From assembly GCF_027497235.1 (NCBI RefSeq), contig NZ_CP114902.1, positions 5,358,001 to 5,422,000 of the forward strand: 64,000 bases of DNA, in the 5' to 3' direction. The stretch is from Micromonospora sp. WMMD1128 (GTDB lineage Bacteria > Actinomycetota > Actinomycetes > Mycobacteriales > Micromonosporaceae). The notes under the pieces were generated by a model, which was not told the DNA's origin, ran no database searches, and worked only from the letters and a program-made list of their open reading frames with translations. The position numbers were made by a program, and so were the translations under genes. The stretch's first letter is position 1, and each line of letters opens with the position of its first letter. Positions 54,851 to 63,620 of the stretch are shown piece by piece.

Positions 54851-55542
54851 TGGACGAGTTGCATCGTCGTCTGTTGAAGATTGGTTTTGACGCCGGCGAC
54901 GACCTGGGCTTGGTGCTCGCGGGTGGTTACGCCATATGGGCTCACGATCTGGTCAACCGGCCCTCCCAGGACATCGACTTCGCCACGGCCGCCGCGATGC
55001 CGCTCCCTGCCGTGACGGACCGCCTCGCCGCCGCCTATGTCGCAGCCGGGTTCTCCGCTCGGATCATCGAGTCGACGCCTCGGATGGCTCGCCTGCTGAT
55101 CTCGAACGATGTGTCGTCGTGCGAGGTCGACGTGCTCAAGGAGGCGCTCGCGCCACCGGCCCGAATGACTGTGGGCCCGGTGTTGGCCTTCGAGGACGCT
55201 GTCGGGCTCAAGGTTCGCGCGCTGCACGACCGCGCCGCCCACCGGGACTACATCGACGTCCACGCCGCGAACGGGCGACTCGCGTGGTCCGAGCTGGAGC
55301 GCCTCGGCGCCCGTCACACCGCGGGCTTCTCGCTGGACGAGTTGGCCGATCGGTTGGGTGGCGTGATCGAGCGGGACATCCGAACCTTCCATTCATACGG
55401 CCTCACCGAGCCACAGGTCGACGAGCTGCGCACGTGGGCGCTGCGCTGGGAGGCGGACATCCGGAGGCGCCTCGCCAACGGCGAGACCGGCCCGCCCGGC
55501 ATCCCCGACGACGACTGGGACACCTACCTGGACCGACCCTGA
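54850..55542 (+). CDS. AbiEii/AbiGii-like nucleotidyltransferase
   Basis: 230 residues from ATG at 54850 (TAATG overlap). G25-G26-Y-A-I-W...D41-x-D43 is the nucleotidyltransferase motif, and C-E-V-D-V-L near 94 supplies the third acidic residue. C-terminal helical region ends PPGIPDDDWDTYL. Members of this family are toxins of type IV toxin-antitoxin pairs that act by adding nucleotides to tRNA or as kinase-like enzymes. All three acidic residues are present, so it looks active. The upstream gene would be its partner. Confidence 0.78.
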   Translation: MDELHRRLLKIGFDAGDDLGLVLAGGYAIWAHDLVNRPSQDIDFATAAAMPLPAVTDRLAAAYVAAGFSARIIESTPRMARLLISNDVSSCEVDVLKEALAPPARMTVGPVLAFEDAVGLKVRALHDRAAHRDYIDVHAANGRLAWSELERLGARHTAGFSLDELADRLGGVIERDIRTFHSYGLTEPQVDELRTWALRWEADIRRRLANGETGPPGIPDDDWDTYLDRP

Positions 55543-55556
55543 CCAACCCACCCCGC

Positions 55557-55617
55557 GTCGATCATGAAGTTGACGGCGGCCCCGGTCCGAAACGTCGCCG
55601 CCAACTTCATGATCGAC
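55557..55617. repeat. palindromic element GTCGATCATGAAGTTG
   Basis: A 16-bp perfect inverted repeat (GTCGATCATGAAGTTG at 55557-55572 and its complement at 55602-55617) extends inwards through CGGCG/CGCCG after one mismatch. It lies 15 bp after the stop of the AbiEii-like gene and 62 bp before the HIT gene. It could be a terminator or a dispersed palindrome. Confidence 0.65.
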
Positions 55618-55678
55618 ACTGCGGGACGGGGGCAGGGCGCGCCCGGCGGGACCGGCGAGGTGGGCCTAGCCTGAGCCG

Positions 55679-56092
55679 ATGAGCGGGTGTGTGTTCTGCG
55701 GGATCGTGGGCGGTGCGGTGCCGAGCTTCACGGTGACGGACGAGGCGGACGGGGTGGCGTTTCTCGACACCCGGCCGGTGTTCAAAGGGCACGTCCTTGT
55801 GGTGCCGCGTACCCACCTGGTGGCGCTGGCCGACCTGCCGGCCGACGCGCTGCCCGGCTACTTCCGGCTGGTGCAGCGGATCGCGGTGGCGGTGGAGACC
55901 GGTCTCGGCTCCGGTGGAACGTTCGTGGCGATGAACAACAAGGTGTCTCAATCCGTCCCGCACCTGCACACCCACGTGGTGCCCCGGACAAAGGGTGACG
56001 GGCTGCGCGGCTTCTTCTGGCCCCGCACCCGCTACGCCGACGACGACGAGGCCACCGGCTACGCGCAACGGATCTCGGCCGCGCTGGCCTGA
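55679..56092 (+). CDS. HIT-family hydrolase
   Basis: 137 residues. C-V-F-C-G-I-V near the N-terminus is the zinc-binding HIT start, and H-L-H-T-H-V-V-P is the His triad; K-G-H-V-L-V-V-P-R-T-H-L precedes it. Hydrolyses nucleotide phosphoramidates or dinucleoside polyphosphates. No neighbour gives the substrate. Confidence 0.92.
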   Translation: MSGCVFCGIVGGAVPSFTVTDEADGVAFLDTRPVFKGHVLVVPRTHLVALADLPADALPGYFRLVQRIAVAVETGLGSGGTFVAMNNKVSQSVPHLHTHVVPRTKGDGLRGFFWPRTRYADDDEATGYAQRISAALA

Positions 56093-56168
56093 GCGCGGGA
56101 CGGGCGGGTAAGGAACCGGGGACCGGCGCTGTTGCACACGCTGGGAAAGCCACGAGAGGAGTCCCACC

Positions 56169-56831
<663 letters not shown>

Positions 56832-56842
56832 GCTGGCGGACC

Positions 56843-56877
56843 CCGGGCCTGCGGTGTTCGTCACACCGTGGGCCCGG
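56843..56877 (+). terminator. hairpin after msrA
   Basis: CCGGGCCTGCGGTGT / ACACCGTGGGCCCGG with a 5-nt loop. In RNA the two central mismatches become U-G and G-U pairs, so the 15-bp stem is continuous. Starts 11 nt after the stop. Confidence 0.65.
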
Positions 56878-57024
56878 CGCGTTTCCGGCATCCGAGACAG
56901 CAGGGCAGGAATCGAAGGCGTGACGGGCAACCACCCTCGGTGACGGCGCACTGTAGCAAGCTGTCACACGTTCGTCATCGTCTCAACAGGCGAACTGCAA
57001 CAAGCTCTGGCAGCATTGGCTCGT

Positions 57025-58815
57025 ATGTGCGGACTTGCGGGAGAGTTCCGCCGTGACGGTTCACGTGCCGACGTTTCGGCCGTGGAGCGGATGGCGGCCA
57101 CGATGAGTGACCGAGGGCCCGACGACAGCGGCGTCTGGTCGCAGGGCCCGACCGCGCTGGGACACCGGCGCCTCAAGATCATCGACTTGTCGGCGGCGAG
57201 CGGCCAACCGATCGTGGATGCGGGCTCGGGCCTCACCGGGGTCTTCAACGGCTGCATCTACAACTACCGCGAGCTGCGCGCGGAGCTTCAGGCGAAGGGC
57301 CACCGCTTCTTCTCCGCCGGCGACAGCGAGGTCGTGGTCAAGGCGTACGCCGAGTGGGGCCTCGACTTCGTCGACCACCTGATCGGCATGTTCGCGGTGG
57401 CGATCAGCGAGCGCGACACCGGCCGTCTGGTGCTGGCCCGGGACCGGCTCGGCATCAAGCCGCTCTACCTGGCCGAGAGCCCCGGTGTGGTGCGCTTCGC
57501 CTCCACCCTGCCGGCGCTGCTGGCCGGCGGCGGCGTCGACACCACCATCGACCGGGTGGCGCTCGCCCACTACCTCAGCTTCCACAGCATCGTGCCGCCG
57601 CCGCGCACCATCCTGCGCGGCGTCACCAAGCTGCCGCCCGCCACCGTCAAGGTGTACGAGGCGGACGGCACCAGCCGGGAGCGGGTCTACTGGGACCCGT
57701 CGTTCGGCCGGGCCGACGAGCGGGCCGGCTGGTCCGAGCGGGACTGGCAGGACGCGCTGCTCGACTCGCTGACCACCGCCGTGCGCCGCCGGATGGTGGC
57801 CGACGTGCCGGTGGGCGTGCTGCTCTCCGGCGGCCTCGACTCCAGCCTGGTGGTCGCGTTGCTCGCCGGCGAGGGGCAGGGCCGCTCCGGCCTGGCGACG
57901 TTCTCCATCGGCTTCGACGCGGTGGGCGGCCGGGAGGGCGACGAGTTCGTCTACTCCGACCTGGTGGCGAAGACGTTCGGCACCGACCACCACCAGATCC
58001 GGGTGCCCACCGGCGACCTGCTGCCGCCGCTGGAGGCCGCCGTCTCGGCCATGAGCGAGCCCATGGTCAGCCACGACTGCGTGGCGTTCTGGCTGCTCAG
58101 CCAGGAGGTCGCCCGGCACGTGAAGGTGGTCCAGTCGGGCCAGGGCGCGGACGAGATCCTGGGCGGCTACCACTGGTACCCGCCGCTGGCCGGGGTGGAC
58201 CGGGAGGCGGCGCTCGACACGTACGCCAAGGCGTTCTTCGACCGCGACGCGGCCGGACTGGCCCGGGTGCTCAACCCGGCGTGGCTGGCCGACGGCGACC
58301 CGGCGCGTGAGTTCGTGGCCGCGCACCTGGGCCGGGCCGGCGCGCAGACCGCGGTCGACGCCGGCCTGCGGATCGACACCCAGGTCATGCTCACCGACGA
58401 CCCGGTGAAGCGGGTCGACAACATGACCATGGCGCACGGGTTGGAGGCCCGGGTGCCGTTCCTCGACCACGAGTTCGTCGAGCTGGCCGCGAGCTGCCCG
58501 CCCGAGCTGAAGCTGGCCCAGGGCGGCAAGGGCGTGCTCAAGGAGATCGGCCGGCGGGTCCTGCCGCACGAGGTCATCGACCGGCCCAAGGGCTACTTCC
58601 CCGTACCCGGACTCACCCACCTGGAGGGCAAGCTGCTCGACCGGGTACGCGACGCGCTCAGCGCCCCGGAGGCGCGCCGTCGCGACCTGTTCCGCGCCGA
58701 CTACGTCGACGCGCTGCTCGCCGACCCGAATGCCGAACTGACCCCGTTGAACGGAAACAAGCTGTGGCAACTGGGACTCCTGGAAATGTGGCTCCAGAGC
58801 CACGGAATCGACTGA
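57025..58815 (+). CDS. asnO: N-acetylglutaminylglutamine amidotransferase (asparagine synthase-like)
   Basis: 596 residues. I choose ATG at 57025 because it places C immediately after the initiator (MCGLAGEF), as class II glutamine amidotransferases need a free N-terminal Cys; a start three codons earlier would block that. The N-terminal glutaminase domain is followed by the synthetase domain, S-G-G-L-D-S-S at 268-274. It resembles the NAGGN amidotransferase rather than generic AsnB, and the next two genes (ngg and an M42 peptidase) make the same pathway. The 193 bp upstream (56832-57024) would hold the promoter. Confidence 0.93.
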   Translation: MCGLAGEFRRDGSRADVSAVERMAATMSDRGPDDSGVWSQGPTALGHRRLKIIDLSAASGQPIVDAGSGLTGVFNGCIYNYRELRAELQAKGHRFFSAGDSEVVVKAYAEWGLDFVDHLIGMFAVAISERDTGRLVLARDRLGIKPLYLAESPGVVRFASTLPALLAGGGVDTTIDRVALAHYLSFHSIVPPPRTILRGVTKLPPATVKVYEADGTSRERVYWDPSFGRADERAGWSERDWQDALLDSLTTAVRRRMVADVPVGVLLSGGLDSSLVVALLAGEGQGRSGLATFSIGFDAVGGREGDEFVYSDLVAKTFGTDHHQIRVPTGDLLPPLEAAVSAMSEPMVSHDCVAFWLLSQEVARHVKVVQSGQGADEILGGYHWYPPLAGVDREAALDTYAKAFFDRDAAGLARVLNPAWLADGDPAREFVAAHLGRAGAQTAVDAGLRIDTQVMLTDDPVKRVDNMTMAHGLEARVPFLDHEFVELAASCPPELKLAQGGKGVLKEIGRRVLPHEVIDRPKGYFPVPGLTHLEGKLLDRVRDALSAPEARRRDLFRADYVDALLADPNAELTPLNGNKLWQLGLLEMWLQSHGID

Positions 58816-58817
58816 CC

Positions 58818-60656
58818 GTGACCGACACCCTCGCCACCGGCACGGCACGCACCGACCGGGAACGGGTGCTGGGCCGGCGCCGGGAACGCACCGGCCCGGG
58901 CGGCGACCCGGTCGCCCCCGGTACGCCGGAGCCGCGCCGGCCGTCGCCCGAGTCCGCGGACGCCTCCGGCGTGGTGCTCGACTGCGGTTGGGGCCGGCTG
59001 GTCTTCGGTCAGACCTTCACCGACCAGCTCCACGTGGCCGACGTGCTGCGCTCCGAGGCCAACGGCGCCCGGGACATCTGCATCTACCTGCGCGACCCGC
59101 ACGTGCTTGTCTCCCGGCTGCCGGACGAGCTGTTCATCGACCCGTCGCTCACCTACCGGCTGCCGCTCGGCGAGCGCCGGCCGGCGGCCACCGAGGGTGA
59201 GGACATCCCCGGGCTGGCGATCCGGCCGCTGCGCGACGCGGCCGACGCGGACGCGGTGAACCGGATCTACGCCCGCAACGGCATGGTCACCGCCCCGGTC
59301 GAGGTGCTCGTGGAGAACGCCGCCACCGACCGGTTCCTGCACCTGGTCGCCGAGGACGCGACAGGCGAGGTGGTCGGCACCATCACCGGCGTGGACCACG
59401 TGGCGGTCTTCGCCGACGCGGAGAACGGCGCCAGCCTCTGGTGCCTGACGGTGGACTTCAACACCGCGCCGCCCGGCACCGGCCAGGCGCTGCTCACCGC
59501 GCTCGCCGACCGGCTCGACGCGCGCGGCCGGGCGTACGTGGACCTGTCCGTGCTGGCCGAGAACTCCGGCGCGATCCGGCTCTACGAGCGGCTCGGCTTC
59601 CACCGCACCGGCACGCTCTGCGTCAAGCGGAAGAACCCGATCAACGAGCGGCTCTTCCTGCCCGCCATGCCGGAGGGGTACGACGAGCTGAACCCGTACG
59701 CGAAGATCGTCGCGGACGAGGCGATGCGGCGCGGCATCCGGGTGGAGGTGACCGACCCGCACTGGGGTGAGCTGAAGCTGACGAGCGGCGGCCGGACCAT
59801 CCACACCCGCGAGTCGCTGTCCGAGCTGACCTCGGCGGTGGCGATGAGCCGCTGCGACGACAAGCGGGTCACCCGGCGCATCCTCACCGAGGCGGGGCTG
59901 TCCGTGCCGCGCGGGCGCACCGCCACCGGCGAGCCCGACGACGTGGCGTTCCTGGCCGACGTCGGCCCGGTGGTGGTCAAGCCGGCGCGGGGTGAGCAGG
60001 GCAACGGGATCACCGTCGGCGTGCGGACGCCGGAGGCGCTGACCGCGGCCGTCGAGCTGGCTCGGCGGTTCTGCCCGGACGTGTTGATCGAGGAGTTGCG
60101 CGCGGGCGAGGACCTGCGGGTGGTGGTGATCGACCACGAGGTGGTGGCCGCCGCGGTGCGCCGGCCGGCGCAGATCACCGGCGACGGGGTGCACGACGTC
60201 ACCGAGCTGATCGAACGGCAGAGCCGCCGCCGGGCCGCCGCCACCGGCGGCGAGTCCCGGATCCCGATCGACGGCATGACCCGCGAGGTGGTGTCCGAGG
60301 CCGGCTACCGGATGCACGACGTGCTCCCCGAGGGGCAGGTGCTGGCGGTCCGGCGGACGGCGAACCTGCACACCGGCGGCACCATCCACGACGTGACCGC
60401 CGAGTTGCACCCGGCGATCGCGGAGGCGTGCGTGACGGCCAGCCGGGCGCTCGACATCCCGGTCACCGGGCTGGATCTGCTGGTGCCCGCCCCGGACGCG
60501 CCGGAACACGTCTTCATCGAGGCGAACGAACGGCCGGGTCTGGCCAACCATGAGCCGCAGCCGACCGCCGAACGGTTCGTCGACCTGCTCTTCCCGGGCA
60601 CGCGGGCACCGCAGCGACTCTGGTCGCCGGCCGGTGCGGCAGGCTCTGGGGCATGA
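58818..60656 (+). CDS. ngg: N-acetylglutaminylglutamine synthetase (GNAT + ATP-grasp)
   Basis: 612 residues from GTG at 58818, 2 nt after the asnO stop. The first half contains a GNAT domain (R-L-Y-E-R-L-G-F near residue 255), the second an ATP-grasp ligase (V-V-K-P-A-R-G-E-Q-G-N-G near 385, ending EANERPGLANHEPQ). This fusion is typical of NAG-glutamine synthetase, which acetylates glutamine and joins a second one. The stop overlaps the M42 start by 4 nt (ATGA). Coupled to its neighbours. Confidence 0.92.
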   Translation: MTDTLATGTARTDRERVLGRRRERTGPGGDPVAPGTPEPRRPSPESADASGVVLDCGWGRLVFGQTFTDQLHVADVLRSEANGARDICIYLRDPHVLVSRLPDELFIDPSLTYRLPLGERRPAATEGEDIPGLAIRPLRDAADADAVNRIYARNGMVTAPVEVLVENAATDRFLHLVAEDATGEVVGTITGVDHVAVFADAENGASLWCLTVDFNTAPPGTGQALLTALADRLDARGRAYVDLSVLAENSGAIRLYERLGFHRTGTLCVKRKNPINERLFLPAMPEGYDELNPYAKIVADEAMRRGIRVEVTDPHWGELKLTSGGRTIHTRESLSELTSAVAMSRCDDKRVTRRILTEAGLSVPRGRTATGEPDDVAFLADVGPVVVKPARGEQGNGITVGVRTPEALTAAVELARRFCPDVLIEELRAGEDLRVVVIDHEVVAAAVRRPAQITGDGVHDVTELIERQSRRRAAATGGESRIPIDGMTREVVSEAGYRMHDVLPEGQVLAVRRTANLHTGGTIHDVTAELHPAIAEACVTASRALDIPVTGLDLLVPAPDAPEHVFIEANERPGLANHEPQPTAERFVDLLFPGTRAPQRLWSPAGAAGSGA

Positions 60657-61837
60657 CCGCACGGAAACCCGAACCGCTCAAGCTCGACCTCGAATACCTG
60701 CGCCAGGTGCTGGTGGAACTGCTGGAGATCCCCAGCCCGTCCGGGCGTACCGACCACATCCAGCAGTACGTGGGCGAACGGCTCTCCGCGCTCGGGATCA
60801 GCTCCACGCTGACCCGGCGCGGGGCGCTGAGCGCCTGCCTGCCCGGGCCCCGGTCGACCGGGGCGGACCGGGCCGTCGTGGTGCACACCGACACCATCGG
60901 CGGCATGGTCAAGCGGCTCAAGGAGAACGGCCGGCTGGAGATCAACCCGATCGGCACGCACAGTGCCCGCTTCGCCGAGGGCGCGCACGTGCGGGTCTTC
61001 ACCGACGACCTGGACCGGGTGGTCACCGGCCAGATTCTTCCGCTGAAGGCGAGCGGGCACCGCTACAACGAGGCGGTCGATCTCCAGGGCGTCGGCTGGG
61101 AGCTGGTGGAGGTCCGGGTGGACGAACCGGTGACCGACGAGGCCGGCCTGCGGGCGCTCGGCATCGACACCGGAGACTTCGTCGCGCTGCTGCCCAACCC
61201 ATCCATCACCCCCAGCGGGTACGTCAAGTCCCGGCACCTGGACGACAAGGCCGGCGTGGCCGCGGTGCTCACCGCGTTCAAGGCGATGGTCGACGCCGGT
61301 GTCACCCCGGCGGTCAGCGCGCACCTGCTGGTCACCGTCACCGAGGAGATCGGCCACGGCGCCAGCCACGGGCTGGACCCGGACGTGGCGGAGATCGTCT
61401 CGGTGGACGCGGCGGTGGTCGCGCCCGGCCAGCAGTCCCGGGAGAACGCCGCCACCCTGGCCATGGGCGACGGGGTGGGGCCGTTCGACTACCACCTGAC
61501 CCGCAACCTGGCCTCGATCGCCAAGGAGCACGGCGTCGACCTGGTCCGGGACGTGTTCGACTACTACCGCTCGGACGCGGCGTCGGCGGTCGAGGCCGGG
61601 GCGCACGCCCGGGTGGCGTTGCTCGGCTTCGGCGTGGACGCCACCCACGGCCACGAGCGCACCCACCTGGACGGCCTGCACCACCTCACCCAACTGCTCT
61701 GCCTCTATCTGCAGAGCCCGCTGGTGTTCCCGGAGTGGGACGCCGAGCCGGAGGGCGACCTGGCCGACTTCCCGTCGCTGGCGGTGCAGCCCGCCCACAT
61801 CGACGGCCCGCGCGAGGGCCCGATCGGCGTGGAGTAG
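60653..61837 (+). CDS. M42-family peptidase of the NAGGN osmolyte system
   Basis: 394 residues, ATG at 60653, overlapping the ngg stop (ATGA). Metal sites: V-V-H-T-D-T-I-G-G-M near residue 80, L-D-D-K-A-G-V-A-A near 195, T-E-E-I-G-H-G-A-S-H near 228. It is of the M42 aminopeptidase type that accompanies NAGGN genes, probably for turnover of the osmolyte. Third and last gene of the operon; the structured rnz leader begins about 55 bp after it. Confidence 0.9.
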   Translation: MTARKPEPLKLDLEYLRQVLVELLEIPSPSGRTDHIQQYVGERLSALGISSTLTRRGALSACLPGPRSTGADRAVVVHTDTIGGMVKRLKENGRLEINPIGTHSARFAEGAHVRVFTDDLDRVVTGQILPLKASGHRYNEAVDLQGVGWELVEVRVDEPVTDEAGLRALGIDTGDFVALLPNPSITPSGYVKSRHLDDKAGVAAVLTAFKAMVDAGVTPAVSAHLLVTVTEEIGHGASHGLDPDVAEIVSVDAAVVAPGQQSRENAATLAMGDGVGPFDYHLTRNLASIAKEHGVDLVRDVFDYYRSDAASAVEAGAHARVALLGFGVDATHGHERTHLDGLHHLTQLLCLYLQSPLVFPEWDAEPEGDLADFPSLAVQPAHIDGPREGPIGVE

Positions 61838-61857
61838 GCGTCTGTGATCGAAATCCG

Positions 61858-61887
61858 TTGCCGAGGCCGCCGGGGAGTGGATAGCGT
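61858..61887 (+). promoter_or_regulatory. promoter candidate for the rnz leader
   Basis: TTGCCG at 61858-61863 and TAGCGT at 61882-61887, separated by 18 bp, fit a vegetative (HrdB-type) actinobacterial promoter. Transcription would start near 61894, only a few bases before the extended ribosome-binding site at 61900. Confidence 0.55.
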
Positions 61888-61899
61888 GGCGGTACACGG

Positions 61900-61916
61900 G
61901 AAAGGAGGTGGTCCAG
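61900..61916 (+). promoter_or_regulatory. hyper-extended Shine-Dalgarno
   Basis: GAAAGGAGGTGGTCCAG is complementary over 17 nt to the expected 3' tail of 16S rRNA (16 Watson-Crick pairs and one G-U), well beyond a normal 5-7 nt site. It ends 2 nt before the TTG start of the short ORF. Confidence 0.7.
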
Positions 61917-61918
61917 AC

Positions 61919-61957
61919 TTGTATAGCAATCGGACTCGTGAGGTGGCTGTCCGCTAG
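61919..61957 (+). CDS. 12-codon leader ORF
   Basis: TTG start, product [15 protein letters not shown] stop at 61955-61957. It directly follows the extended ribosome-binding site, and its last codons form one side of the first long stem, so translation would prevent that stem. Too short for gene callers. I think I have seen similar short Arg/Glu/Val-containing ORFs in other actinobacteria, but cannot verify this. Function probably in the act of translation. Confidence 0.55.
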   Translation: MYSNRTREVAVR

Positions 61958-62115
61958 CCGCTGTCCTCGACAGTGAAGAAAGATCGTCGAGACCGTGTGG
62001 CAGCGGTGCGGCGAAACCACGACAGCCACCCGACCCCCGGGGTGCCGGCCACAGTCCAGCCGGCCCGCGCGTGAGCGCGGAAGCCCCGGGGGTCGCTTCA
62101 TGTCGGGAGGCGGCC

Positions 62116-63045
62116 TTGTCCATGCGTGAGCTGGTGGTGCTGGGCACGGCCAGCCAGGCCCCCACCCGGGTCCGCAACCACAACGGCTACCTGCTGCGCT
62201 GGGACGACGAGGTGATCCTCTTCGACCCGGGCGAGGGTAGCCAGCGTCAGATGCTGCACACCGGCGTCACCGCCACCGACCTGACCCGGATCTGCGTCAC
62301 CCACTTCCACGGCGACCACTGCCTCGGGCTGCCCGGCATGATCCAACGGCTCTCCCTGGACCGGGTGCCCCGCCCGGTGGCCGTGCACTTCCCGGCCGGC
62401 GGCGCGGAATACTTCGCCCGGCTGCGCCACGCGTCGAGCTTCCACGAGACCGCCGAGCTGGCCGTCGAGCCCATCCACGCCGACGGGCAGCGCGTCGCGC
62501 TCGGCATCGGCACGCTTGAGGCCCGCCGGCTGCGGCACCCCGTCGAGACGTACGGCTACCGCCTGGTCGAGCCGGACGGCTGCCGGCTGCTCCCGGAGCG
62601 GCTGTCCGCGTACGGCATCGCCGGTCCGGCCGTGGGCGAGCTGCTCCGCGCGGGCCACCTGGACCTCGACGGGCGTCGCGTCAGCCGCGACGAGGTGAGC
62701 GTCACCCGACCGGGGCAGCGATTCGCGTTCGTGATGGACACCGGGCTCTGCGACGGGGTGTACGCCCTCGCCGAACACGCCGACCTGCTGGTCATCGAGT
62801 CGACGTTCTGCGAGTCGGAGGCCACGCTCGCCGCTGAGGTCGGCCACCTCACCGCCGGCCAGGCCGCGCGGGTGGCGGCCGAGTCGGGGGTACGCACGCT
62901 CGTGCTCACCCACTTCTCCCAGCGGTACGCCGACCCGCGCCGGTTCCACGACGAGGCCCGGGAGCACTTCACCGGGGAGTTGGTGATCGCCGAGGACCTG
63001 GGCACGGTTCCGGTGCCACCCCGACGGGTACCGTCGCCCGGGTGA
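62116..63045 (+). CDS. rnz: ribonuclease Z
   Basis: About 309 residues from TTG at 62116 (GGGAGG 5 nt upstream; ATG two codons later is the alternative). T-H-F-H-G-D-H at 62-68 is the zinc motif, with the later I-E-S-T-F-C-E and the C-terminal V-L-T-H-F-S-Q-R-Y. It is a metallo-beta-lactamase fold tRNase Z that cuts the 3' trailer of tRNA precursors. An earlier GTG at 62071 lies in a hairpin loop of the leader and has no ribosome-binding site. Stop overlaps the next start by 4 nt (GTGA). Confidence 0.9.
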   Translation: MSMRELVVLGTASQAPTRVRNHNGYLLRWDDEVILFDPGEGSQRQMLHTGVTATDLTRICVTHFHGDHCLGLPGMIQRLSLDRVPRPVAVHFPAGGAEYFARLRHASSFHETAELAVEPIHADGQRVALGIGTLEARRLRHPVETYGYRLVEPDGCRLLPERLSAYGIAGPAVGELLRAGHLDLDGRRVSRDEVSVTRPGQRFAFVMDTGLCDGVYALAEHADLLVIESTFCESEATLAAEVGHLTAGQAARVAAESGVRTLVLTHFSQRYADPRRFHDEAREHFTGELVIAEDLGTVPVPPRRVPSPG

Positions 63046-63551
63046 CGCTCTCCCTACGCCCCGCTACCGAGGCCGACCTGATGGCGGTCGGCGCTCTGCA
63101 CCAGCGTTCCCGGGTGGCGGCGTACTCGTCGTTCCTGCCGCCGGAGGCGCTTGCCGACCCGACCCCGGAGGCGATGGGCCGATACTGGGTGGAACGGCTC
63201 ACCTGGGAGGGCATGGACCACCGGATGACCGTGGCCGAGCGGGACGGGCGGCTGGTGGGCTTCAGCTACCTGGGCCCGGACGACGAGGGCGACCCGGCGA
63301 CCGGGCTGCTCCACGCCATCCACCTGGAGCCGGACGAGCGGGGCCGGGGCACCGGCCGGGCGCTGATGGTGGACGCCCTGGACGCGATCCGGGCCCGTGG
63401 TTGGACCCGGGCCGCGCTGTGGGTGCTGCGGGACAACGCCGCCGCACGCCGCTTCTACGAGCGCGGCGGCTGGCACGCCACCGGCGGCCACCTCACCGAA
63501 CGCATCGGCCCCGTCACCGTCCCCCAGCTCCGCTACACCCGTCCGGTGTAA
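63042..63551 (+). CDS. GNAT acetyltransferase
   Basis: 169 residues, GTG at 63042, overlapping the rnz stop. [20 protein letters not shown] is the acetyl-CoA binding motif (R-G-x-G-T/x-G), and R-R-F-Y-E-R-G-G-W follows. Coupled to rnz. Substrate unknown. The stop codon TAA is part of repeat copy D. Confidence 0.88.
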   Translation: MTLSLRPATEADLMAVGALHQRSRVAAYSSFLPPEALADPTPEAMGRYWVERLTWEGMDHRMTVAERDGRLVGFSYLGPDDEGDPATGLLHAIHLEPDERGRGTGRALMVDALDAIRARGWTRAALWVLRDNAAARRFYERGGWHATGGHLTERIGPVTVPQLRYTRPV

Positions 63552-63604
63552 GGAGGGGCCCCCGCTTAACGCATTCGGTAGAGGAAGGGCCCCCGCTTAA
63601 CACG
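63545..63604 (+). repeat. interspersed double-hairpin repeat, copy D
   Basis: GGTGTAAGG...TTAACACG, nearly identical to copy A (GCATTCGGTAGAGG linker). The TAA of the GNAT gene (63549-63551) lies within the first hairpin arm, so the repeat is joined to the coding end. The convergent cbs stop is 16 bp beyond. Confidence 0.85.
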
Positions 63605-63620
63605 CGCTCACGCGCCTCGC

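Larger units (their letters stand above)
61894..62100 (+). ncRNA. highly structured leader RNA in front of rnz
   Basis: Three nested pairings are seen first: GGTGGCTGTC (61942-61951) with GACAGCCACC (62021-62030), inside it CCGCTGTC (61958-61965) with GGCAGCGG (61999-62006, one G-U), inside that CTCGAC (61966-61971) with GTCGAG (61986-61991). Then a 12-bp stem CGACCCCCGGGG (62031-62042) with CCCCGGGGGTCG (62084-62095) encloses two hairpins, GCCGGC/GCCGGC (62044-62049 with 62059-62064) and CCGCGC-GTGA-GCGCGG (62065-62080, tetraloop GTGA). A 12-codon ORF overlaps the first stem. This could be an attenuator, riboswitch-like leader or a small RNA. It matches no RNA class that I can name with certainty. 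Confidence 0.65.

Noticed and set aside
61894..62100. tmRNA or RNase P RNA as identity of the leader
   Set aside because: Neither the tRNA-like ends of tmRNA nor the conserved GAGGAAAGTC-type core of RNase P is present.
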